A stretch of 15,798 bases of DNA from Candidatus Cloacimonadota bacterium (GTDB lineage Bacteria > Cloacimonadota > Cloacimonadia > Cloacimonadales > TCS61). Location of the stretch: the NCBI GenBank assembly GCA_014382915.1, contig JACNIV010000253.1, forward strand, positions 1 to 15,798, given 5' to 3'. Below, one piece after another: positions 6,931-13,865 of the stretch (the first letter of the stretch is position 1; each line of letters begins with the position of its first letter). The translations under genes were made by a program, and so were the position numbers. The notes below the pieces were generated by a model. That model searched no databases. It saw only the letters and a list, made by a program, of their open reading frames with translations, and had not been told where the DNA came from.

Positions 6931-7894
6931 AAATCTCCTTATATTACTCCTGTTTGCCTGCTTTCCGTCATTCGCTCGGGCAGCTGAAGAACTACTCATA
7001 TTTTCGGAAGCAGGCAGCGGGATGCAAATAGAAAAACAATTTGCAACGGAGTCGGAAACAAAACTGTTTACGACAATCTCCACTGAGCTGCAAACGCCTG
7101 TTTCCAGGTTAGCTGTAGATGGTTCTGTTTACTCATTTACGAATCTGGATTCACTGGCCAACTGGCAGATTGGTGCGATCTATGAACGTACTTTACCTCT
7201 GCTTAATTTCAGTATTTCCGGACGTTATCTGGATGATGAAAACGACAGTTTGGATGTGACGCAGGCTACTGTTCAACTCTTTCGTCAACGTGAATCTTTA
7301 ACCGATTTCAGCGAATACGGCCTCTGGGGCAGGAACAGTTCCTTTCCCCAAAACGATGCTTTTTCCAACCTGGAGTTTAATGCCTATTTCATCACTAAAA
7401 AATTCCTGGAAACTTATACAGTACACCATGAGTTTAATGCTGCCACCAAACATTTTGCAGACCTCACTCCACTGCTGGCGGTTAATTATCAAATAACCTT
7501 CTTTTTCCCGGCGGGTAATTATTCCAGACTGAACCTCACCTATTTTTTCAATTATAATATACATAAGGAAAACAAACTCCTCTATCCCAGCGAAGAGTTA
7601 TTCGATCTCTTTTCTTATAATATGCATAAATTCAGCATTGAGTATAGTGTAGAAAAAAGCAATCTACTATACAAACCCTGGTTTGCTCTTAACAGCAAAG
7701 ATTATCTGGCAACAGCGGTGGAACAGCCCTATTCCGAGATCAATTTTCTGGCAGGTTTTTATGCAGACTGGCTCTGGGCAGATGGATGTATGACCTATGC
7801 CGAGGGATTTTATCAGACAATATTTAGTGACAACGAAATTGCCTTTGAATTTGTTGCTGGTTTAAAATTCCAATTTGATATCCTGACGCGCTAA
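6920..7894 (+). CDS. Putative outer-membrane beta-barrel protein
   Basis: This 324-residue protein has a signal peptide (AVRNLLILLLFACFPSFARA after Met1). The rest is a run of alternating strands rich in Tyr, Phe, Asn and Ser, such as NFSISGRYL, YSRLNLTYFFNYN and HKFSIEYSV. It ends in a final strand (FVAGLKFQF) close to the C-terminus, as outer-membrane barrels do. No named family is recognised. ATG 6920 is chosen because it directly begins the signal peptide and has GGAGG just upstream, though only 2 nt away. The frame is open back to 6842, but that extension would bury the signal peptide. The start overlaps the upstream gene by 11 nt and the kinase follows 11 nt after the stop. It could be a receptor, porin or structural partner of the small secreted protein. 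Confidence 0.7.
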   Translation: MAVRNLLILLLFACFPSFARAAEELLIFSEAGSGMQIEKQFATESETKLFTTISTELQTPVSRLAVDGSVYSFTNLDSLANWQIGAIYERTLPLLNFSISGRYLDDENDSLDVTQATVQLFRQRESLTDFSEYGLWGRNSSFPQNDAFSNLEFNAYFITKKFLETYTVHHEFNAATKHFADLTPLLAVNYQITFFFPAGNYSRLNLTYFFNYNIHKENKLLYPSEELFDLFSYNMHKFSIEYSVEKSNLLYKPWFALNSKDYLATAVEQPYSEINFLAGFYADWLWADGCMTYAEGFYQTIFSDNEIAFEFVAGLKFQFDILTR

Positions 7895-7905
7895 AGGAAG
7901 TTGTA

Positions 7906-9555
7906 ATGATCTCTGAAAAAAGATTGAAAGTAATACTGCTCCTGCTGGCAACTATCATCATCTGCGGCTGGCTGGCATTACTGTATATCCAGAGTCGGAG
8001 CACGCGGCAGCAACTGACCGAGGAAAAACTGCATAATCTACTCTTTCTGAATATACTGAAAAAAGCTATTGTCAATAATATTTTTGCCAGCGAAACGATC
8101 GAGAAAGTGCTTTTATCACGGTTGGAACTGGCTGGCGAAATATTACAAGATCAGCAGCAAATTACCACCCGACAACTACAGCAGCTTTGCAGGAAATATT
8201 ATCTGCATGAACTCTCTTTTATCAATCTGCAAGGCAGAGTGATCAATTCCAATCTCTACCGAGGCACATATCCCCACGATCTTTCATTGTTGGAACTGCA
8301 GGTGGAAGAAACATTAGTACTTGCTGTGCCAGCTGATACCAACCAGGTTTTCGGCAGCAGGATACTGATCAGGAAAAAGCCGACTCTCTATTTTGTAGGA
8401 GCTGTCAGCGACAGCGTTCTGCTGGAGAGCACCAGAGATATCTCTCTATCCGGTATGATCGATTTTGTGGAGGGTTCCCTGTTGGAAAACTCAGAACGAA
8501 TACCTTCTGACGAACATGCACTCTACGTTGTCATACAGGACACACTGGGTATTATAACTGCTACCTCCAACATAACAACTCTACCGCGGTTGCAGGATGA
8601 TGAATTTCTTAAAAAAATCTACCGCTCTCAACAGGTTAACTCCAGGTTCACAGTGTTTGAGGATAGAACCATCCTGGAAACAGTAAGCCCTTTCCTGTTG
8701 GAAAGCTATGATTTCGGGGTGATCCGTCTGGGAGTGAGTCTACAACGTTTTAAACGTGCTCAGGCAGGTAAAAATGTAATACTTTTAATCTTTTCGTTCA
8801 TTTTCCTGTTCTCTCTCTTCCTGGAATATCTCTTTTATCGGAATTACAAAAAACTACAACGCTCCAGAGAGGAGTTGCATACCAGCAGAAGAATGGTGGA
8901 GATCGCCCGGCTGGGCGGGGAGGTGGCGCACGAGATCAAAAATCCTCTCAACTCTATCTATATGATCCTACAGAGAATGCAACTTGAATTTGAAGTGAAG
9001 GAAAAAAGTGAGGAATTTGCCGATCTGTTTAAAGTTTCTTATTCTGAGATGGAACGGCTGAACCGGATCGTCGAACAGTTTTTATCACTCTCCCGCCAAC
9101 TGGAGATCAGGCGAATCCCGGTGGATGTGAACCGGATCATCTCTGCAGTGGTTGATCTGTTCAGTAGTAATACCGGTGGTGTTCAGATCAAGTTTGAAAC
9201 TCAGGAAAAAAAGATCTTCTCGCTTGACGAAAAACTACTGAAACAGGTTTTAATAAATTTGATCAAGAATGCTCTGGAAGCTTTTGATCTTGCAGAAGGT
9301 AAAAAGGAAATAATTATTTTATGCAGCAGGCAAAAGCATAATTTGGTGATCAGTGTACAGGATAATGGCTGCGGAATTCCTACTGAAAACCTGTCCCGGA
9401 TATGGGATATGTATTTCACTACGAAAGATTCTGGCAGCGGCATCGGGCTGGCGGTATGCAAGAAGATAATCGAAGGACACGGAGGACATATCTCGGTGAA
9501 AAGTGATAGTAAAGGTTCGGAATTCAGGATCGAATTACCGGAAAAGCAGGAGTAA
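7906..9555 (+). CDS. NtrB-type membrane sensor histidine kinase
   Basis: This 549-residue protein has a first membrane helix at residues 8-28, an extracytoplasmic sensor region at about 29-290, and a second helix at about 291-311 (VILLIFSFIFLFSLFLEYLF). A HisKA domain follows, with phospho-accepting His342 in GGEVAHEIKNPLN, then a HATPase domain. The N-box Asn455 is in LINLIKNALEAF, with G-boxes DNGCGIP and TTKDSGSGIGLAV. All catalytic motifs are intact. The sensor region has a long N-terminal helix and FINLQGRVINSN, resembling Cache-type domains, but this is tentative. There is no PAS or HAMP domain I can clearly see. ATG 7906 follows AAGGAAG. The response regulator starts 2 nt after the stop, so the two are almost certainly a cognate pair. 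The ligand is unknown; position next to two exported proteins suggests an envelope or external cue. Confidence 0.92.
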   Translation: MISEKRLKVILLLLATIIICGWLALLYIQSRSTRQQLTEEKLHNLLFLNILKKAIVNNIFASETIEKVLLSRLELAGEILQDQQQITTRQLQQLCRKYYLHELSFINLQGRVINSNLYRGTYPHDLSLLELQVEETLVLAVPADTNQVFGSRILIRKKPTLYFVGAVSDSVLLESTRDISLSGMIDFVEGSLLENSERIPSDEHALYVVIQDTLGIITATSNITTLPRLQDDEFLKKIYRSQQVNSRFTVFEDRTILETVSPFLLESYDFGVIRLGVSLQRFKRAQAGKNVILLIFSFIFLFSLFLEYLFYRNYKKLQRSREELHTSRRMVEIARLGGEVAHEIKNPLNSIYMILQRMQLEFEVKEKSEEFADLFKVSYSEMERLNRIVEQFLSLSRQLEIRRIPVDVNRIISAVVDLFSSNTGGVQIKFETQEKKIFSLDEKLLKQVLINLIKNALEAFDLAEGKKEIIILCSRQKHNLVISVQDNGCGIPTENLSRIWDMYFTTKDSGSGIGLAVCKKIIEGHGGHISVKSDSKGSEFRIELPEKQE

Positions 9556-9557
9556 GA

Positions 9558-10877
9558 ATGCGTTTATTGTTGGTGGAAGATAATCAGAATCAGAGAGAGA
9601 TACTGTCAGGATTTCTGGCTAAGAACGGTTTTAATGTGATCAGCGCAGAAGATGGTGAGGAAGGTATTCGCCTTTTCCAGGAGAACTTAGTGGATATCGT
9701 GATAACCGATTTTCGCATGCCACGTAAAAACGGATTAGAGGTATTACGCGCTGTACGCCGTATCAATCCGTTAGCAGCCGTGATCATTATCACTGCTTTC
9801 AGCGATGTGAACGATGCTGTCTCGGTCATCAAAGAAGGTGCTATGGATTACATCCTGAAACCGGTCAACCTGCAGGAACTGCTCACCAAGATTAAGACGA
9901 TCCGCTCCCAGATGGAGATTCAAAAAGAGAGCAGTGCCCTGCTCTATAAAATTCCTGAACTGGGTATCTCGGCTACCTTTGTGGGTAAAAGCAAAAAGAT
10001 CATGGATATTTTGAGCATTGTAGAGCGGGTTGCTGCCAATTCCGCTACCGTACTCATTTCGGGCGAAAGTGGAACCGGCAAAGAGATGATCGCCGAGATA
10101 ATTCACCAACTCAGCCCGCGCCGACAGCACAAACTGGTGATCGTGAGCTGTGCCGCCCTGCCGGACACTCTCTTGGAAAGTGAACTTTTCGGTCACCTGA
10201 AAGGCTCCTTTACAGGCGCTGTCAGTGATCGTAAAGGGCGCTTCGAAGAGGCTGACGGGGGTACTATCTTTCTAGATGAGATCGGTGATATTTCTCCGCT
10301 TATCCAGGTAAAACTTCTGCGGGTAGTGCAAAACATGACCTTCGAACAGGTCGGAAGTTCTAAACCTAAAACAGTAAATGTGCGCATTATTGCCGCTACC
10401 AATAAAAACCTGGAGGATGAGATCGCCAAAGGCAGTTTCAGGGAAGACCTTTATTACCGTTTGAATGTTGTTCCCATTCACCTGCCGCCACTGCGCGAAC
10501 GGAAAGATGATATTCCCCTCTTGATAGACCATTTCCTGGAAGAACTCAATATGAAAGATAGTATCAGTTTCTCACCCGAAGCTCTGCTGAAAATGGTTTC
10601 CTGTCACTGGCCGGGAAATATCCGCCAATTGCAGAATACCGTAACCCGGCTGGTTACCTTAGCAAGAAATGACTTAATCACCATAGAAAATCTGGATGAT
10701 GCTTTCCCTGGCCTGGAAGAGAGTGAAGAATCCGGTGACCGATCTCTGGCAGGAAGGGAAAAAGAGCATATCAAAAAGGTGCTTGATAGCTGTGGTGACA
10801 ATCAGTTGAAAGCTGCCAAAATATTGGGTATCCACCGCAACACCCTGGCCAGAAAGATCAAAGAATTTAATTTATAA
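9558..10877 (+). CDS. NtrC-family sigma-54-dependent response regulator
   Basis: This 439-residue protein has the full three-domain NtrC layout. The receiver spans residues 1 to about 120, with acidic pocket Glu7-Asp8, phospho-acceptor Asp51, Thr79 and Lys101. The AAA+ sigma-54 interaction domain spans about 140-370, with Walker A GESGTGKE (169-176), sigma-54 contact loop GSFTGA (216-221), Walker B FLDE (Asp240-Glu241) and arginine-finger region FREDLYYRLNV. A Fis-type helix-turn-helix lies at the C-terminus (NQLKAAKILGIHRNTLARKI). The contact loop has Ser where most members have Ala; the key Phe-Thr pair is kept. When phosphorylated by the adjacent kinase it should oligomerise on enhancers and drive sigma-54 promoters. 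Its own operon is the obvious target. AGGAG overlaps the kinase stop, so translation is coupled. Confidence 0.95.
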   Translation: MRLLLVEDNQNQREILSGFLAKNGFNVISAEDGEEGIRLFQENLVDIVITDFRMPRKNGLEVLRAVRRINPLAAVIIITAFSDVNDAVSVIKEGAMDYILKPVNLQELLTKIKTIRSQMEIQKESSALLYKIPELGISATFVGKSKKIMDILSIVERVAANSATVLISGESGTGKEMIAEIIHQLSPRRQHKLVIVSCAALPDTLLESELFGHLKGSFTGAVSDRKGRFEEADGGTIFLDEIGDISPLIQVKLLRVVQNMTFEQVGSSKPKTVNVRIIAATNKNLEDEIAKGSFREDLYYRLNVVPIHLPPLRERKDDIPLLIDHFLEELNMKDSISFSPEALLKMVSCHWPGNIRQLQNTVTRLVTLARNDLITIENLDDAFPGLEESEESGDRSLAGREKEHIKKVLDSCGDNQLKAAKILGIHRNTLARKIKEFNL

Positions 10878-10932
10878 GACGATTGTAATTACACTTTACT
10901 CCGACTTTTTTTAATTATTTCAAAAAAAACAA

Positions 10933-10969
10933 TTGACAAAATATTCACTGACTTTTAACTCGGTGACTG
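10933..10969 (+). promoter_or_regulatory. Promoter and possible operator of the tetR gene
   Basis: TTGACA (10933-10938) is a consensus -35. The best -10, TTAACT (10955-10960), is weak, with a 16-bp spacer. Overlapping it is an imperfect dyad, CACTGAC (10946-10952) and GTGACTG (10963-10969), with 5 of 7 arm positions symmetric. It sits where a repressor would block initiation, so autoregulation by the downstream TetR protein is plausible but unproven. Confidence 0.4.
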
Positions 10970-10994
10970 TCTACTCATTTAAATAGGAGTTGCT

Positions 10995-11588
10995 ATGAAT
11001 AAAAGACAGTTACAGAAGCAGAAAACGCGGGAACATATCCTGAAAATTGCTAAACAGGAATTTGTAAAAAAGGGATTTTTGAATACAACAACTTCCGAAA
11101 TTTCCGAAAGGTCCGGTATAGCACACGGCACTCTTTTTCTGCATTTTAAAAACAAAGATGCTCTCATAGTAGAAATACTTGATAAGGAACTGGAAGAGAT
11201 CAACCTGGCCATTCAGCAGATGATAGCCAAAGCCGCTGACCTGGAACAACTGCTTCTTCAATACCTGAATCTTCTGCAGGAAGACGAAGAACTTTTTGCT
11301 GTAATGGCGCGGGAGCTTCCCTTCTATAATGAGGAACTGAGAAGAAAGATCCTTTTCCGCGATTCCATCATCCGGGGTCATTTTCATAAAGCAATGACGC
11401 TGGGAATAGAACAAAAAAAATACCGGGATATAGATGTAACTTCCGCTGTTATGTTCCTTTTCGGAACAATTAATTATTATCTAAGCTTGAAATCGATCTT
11501 TGTGAAAGAAGGAAGTGTGATCGAAAAATTCAAAACATCAATAATAAAAACATTAAAAAATCTATTGCAGCATTCGAATACGGGATAG
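10995..11588 (+). CDS. TetR/AcrR-family transcriptional regulator
   Basis: This 197-residue protein has the usual length. The N-terminal DNA-binding domain (residues 8 to about 56) has the family pattern TREHILKIAKQEFVKKGF, then TTTSEISERSGIAHGTLFLHF and KNKDALI. The C-terminal all-helical ligand and dimer domain gives no clue to its ligand. AGGAG lies 5 nt before ATG 10995. No efflux pump or other typical target is adjacent; the nearest intact downstream gene is a peptidase. The last five or so codons (HSNTG) are read out of frame from the remnant of another gene, so the original C-terminus may have been slightly different. The core fold appears complete. Confidence 0.9.
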   Translation: MNKRQLQKQKTREHILKIAKQEFVKKGFLNTTTSEISERSGIAHGTLFLHFKNKDALIVEILDKELEEINLAIQQMIAKAADLEQLLLQYLNLLQEDEELFAVMARELPFYNEELRRKILFRDSIIRGHFHKAMTLGIEQKKYRDIDVTSAVMFLFGTINYYLSLKSIFVKEGSVIEKFKTSIIKTLKNLLQHSNTG

Positions 11589-11737
11589 GAAGAGTGTTCA
11601 TCATTGGAACACATCCGGAATTTGAAGAAGACAGCGAACGGGATGGATCACCGGCTGTGGAAAAAATTAACGATTACGGTTCAGACTGGAACCTGATGAA
11701 AAAAGCAGTTCAATGGTGTTTAAAAGAAAATTTATAA
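11567..11737 (+). pseudogene. C-terminal remnant of an amidotransferase-like gene
   Basis: A second frame crossing the tetR stop reads AAFEYGIGRVFIIGTHPEFE, then EDSERDG, DYGSDWNLMKKAVQWCLKENL and a TAA at 11735-11737. The GxGRVFxxGxHPE...SDW pattern is one I associate with the C-terminus of class I glutamine-amidotransferase-like (BPL-N-like) proteins. Only about 56 residues remain: no N-terminal half or nucleophile region is present, and no convincing start exists. A GTG at 11594 with GGA upstream could at most yield a 47-residue piece. The remnant ends 10 nt before the peptidase start, so the intact gene probably preceded the peptidase in an operon. A deletion appears to have fused tetR to its tail. 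A misjoined assembly is the alternative. Confidence 0.6.
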
Positions 11738-11747
11738 AAGGAAAAAA

Positions 11748-13844
11748 ATGAAAAAGATTCTTATTTTAATTTTTATGGTTTATGTATTCTCGAATGTTTC
11801 AGCTCAATTGAAATATCCTGAAACTCCCAAAATTACAGTTAAAGACACGCTTCACGGCACAGTAATAATAGATAATTACCGCTGGTTGGAAGATAGCAAG
11901 AACCCGGAAGTCATCGAGTGGGAAGAAGAACAGGAAAAACTAACAAGGTCAATCCTGGATAATCTTCCCCAAAGAGAAAAACTGATCAAAAGATTCAATG
12001 AACTCTGGCGATATGATGATGTCGGCAGACCGGCTAAAGTGCTGAACGGAGAGAGAATCTTCTTATGGGAAAAACGAAAAGATGATGAAAAATGGAGAAT
12101 TCTAACCCAAAAAAATGAAGATGCGGAACTTGAAGTTTTAATTGATCCAAATCTGTGGGATCCGAAAGAATCATTACATGGGACAAGTTCATCCAGAAAT
12201 GGCAGATATTATGCTTTTGGGAAATCAGTAGGCGGAGATGAAAATCCGGTTGTTAGAATTATGGAGATTTCTACAAAAAAAATTCTTCCCGACACATTGA
12301 GAGGTCAAAAACAATATGTAACATCATGGCTGCCTGATAATTCGGGTTTCTACTATTCTGCTAATCCTTTAAAGAACGAAGTTCCGGAAGGAGAAGAAAA
12401 TTACTGGCGTTCGATTTATTTTCACAAGCTGGGAACTCCTGCAGATGAAGATGAAAAGATCTATTTCAGTGAAGATAATATGGAAATGTCTCACGGAGTC
12501 GGGATTTCCGAGTGTGGTAAATATACTCTTTTCTATCGAGGTCTTTTCCGCAAGAATGAGGTTTATTTCAAACGCTCTGATGATGAAGAAATGATTCCTA
12601 TTGCCACCGGCTTTGATGCTTCTTATTCTGTAGATATTGTGGATGATAAAATCCTGATAAAGACAGATAAGGATGCTCCGAATGGGAAAGTTTATATTAC
12701 GGATGTTGATCATCCGCAGCGAGAATTCTGGCAGGAGTTTTTACCTGAACAAAAGGATAAACTTTATTATTTCAGTGCAATCGCCGGGCATGTTTATGCC
12801 GTTTATCAGCACAATGCTTACTCGGTTATTAAGATATATTCTCTGGAAGGTGATTTTATCCGGGATTTATCTTTTCCAACACTCGGAACCGGATATGTCA
12901 GCGGTTATTGGTCGCAAGATGATATCTGGGTTAGTTTTTCATCCTATACTTATCCGTCTGTTACTTATAAATATGATTTTCAAAATGACAGATTAGATAT
13001 TTATAAAGAATTTCCATTGGAAATAGATGTTGAGAATTTCACTGCTGAGCAAGTCTGGTATAATTCCAAAGATGGAACATCAATTTCAATGTTTCTTGTT
13101 CATAGAAAGGATCTGGAAAAAGATGGGAACAATCCTGTCAGGCTTTCTGGTTATGGAGGATTCAACTATTCCCAAACTCCATATTTTTCCACAACGAATA
13201 TTGTCTGGCTTGAAGCTGGTGGAATGCTGGCAATTCCTAATCTTCGTGGAGGTGGAGAATATGGAGAAAAATGGCATGAAGCAGGTATGAAGGAAAATAA
13301 ACAGAATGTTTTCGACGATTTTATTGCAGCAGCAGAATGGCTTATCAAAAACAAATACACAAATCCGGAAACACTGGCGATTTCAGGTGGAAGTAACGGA
13401 GGTCTTCTGGTGGGAGCTGTTACCGTTCAAAGACCCGAATTATTCAAAGTTGTAGATTGTGGTGTTCCTCTTCTCGACATGATCCGTTATCATAAATTCG
13501 GTCCTGGCAGATTCTGGATAGATGAATATGGCAGTGCGGAAGATGCGCAGCAGTTTGAATATTTGTATAAATATTCTCCATATCACAATGTAGTAGATGG
13601 AACAGACTATCCGGCTATCATTATTTCAGCAGGAGAAAATGATGCCCGGGTTGACCCTTTGCATTCCCGTAAGATGGTTGCACGTATGCAAGAAGCAAAT
13701 CCAGAGGGCGAGCCGATCCTGCTTTTATTAGAAAAAGATTCCGGTCATGGTGGCGGAACAACTCTCTCGATGCAAATTGAAAGAACTGCAGATACCTGGG
13801 CTTTTTTGATGAATATGCTCGGAATGAAAATTCTTGAAAAATAA
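11748..13844 (+). CDS. Prolyl oligopeptidase family (S9A) serine peptidase, exported
   Basis: At 698 residues it matches S9A enzymes, which cut short peptides after proline. A signal peptide (KKILILIFMVYVFSNVSAQ after Met1) suggests a periplasmic or outer location. The N-terminal segment LKYPETPK...DNYRWLED is the classic family start, followed by a seven-bladed propeller region to about residue 420. The C-terminal alpha/beta-hydrolase domain has nucleophile Ser549 in GGSNGG, Asp632 in GENDARVDP and His667 in DSGHGG, so the triad is intact. NLRGGGEYGEKWHEAG is also typical. AAGGA precedes ATG 11748. By eye the gene is richer in A/T-ending codons than the genes before 11000. Peptide scavenging for amino-acid catabolism is the likely role. 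Confidence 0.94.
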   Translation: MKKILILIFMVYVFSNVSAQLKYPETPKITVKDTLHGTVIIDNYRWLEDSKNPEVIEWEEEQEKLTRSILDNLPQREKLIKRFNELWRYDDVGRPAKVLNGERIFLWEKRKDDEKWRILTQKNEDAELEVLIDPNLWDPKESLHGTSSSRNGRYYAFGKSVGGDENPVVRIMEISTKKILPDTLRGQKQYVTSWLPDNSGFYYSANPLKNEVPEGEENYWRSIYFHKLGTPADEDEKIYFSEDNMEMSHGVGISECGKYTLFYRGLFRKNEVYFKRSDDEEMIPIATGFDASYSVDIVDDKILIKTDKDAPNGKVYITDVDHPQREFWQEFLPEQKDKLYYFSAIAGHVYAVYQHNAYSVIKIYSLEGDFIRDLSFPTLGTGYVSGYWSQDDIWVSFSSYTYPSVTYKYDFQNDRLDIYKEFPLEIDVENFTAEQVWYNSKDGTSISMFLVHRKDLEKDGNNPVRLSGYGGFNYSQTPYFSTTNIVWLEAGGMLAIPNLRGGGEYGEKWHEAGMKENKQNVFDDFIAAAEWLIKNKYTNPETLAISGGSNGGLLVGAVTVQRPELFKVVDCGVPLLDMIRYHKFGPGRFWIDEYGSAEDAQQFEYLYKYSPYHNVVDGTDYPAIIISAGENDARVDPLHSRKMVARMQEANPEGEPILLLLEKDSGHGGGTTLSMQIERTADTWAFLMNMLGMKILEK

Positions 13845-13865
13845 CCCTTTGTTGGGGAGGAAAAA

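Noticed and set aside
6652..7083. Open frame of 143 codons on the minus strand across the first two operon genes
   Set aside because: It overlaps two genes supported by signal peptides, ribosome-binding sites and operon spacing; its own translation shows no coherent domain.
10884..10911. Terminator between the response regulator and tetR (TGTAATTACA palindrome followed by T7)
   Set aside because: The 10-bp palindrome has no room for a loop and lies too far from the T-run. No stable stem directly precedes the T residues.
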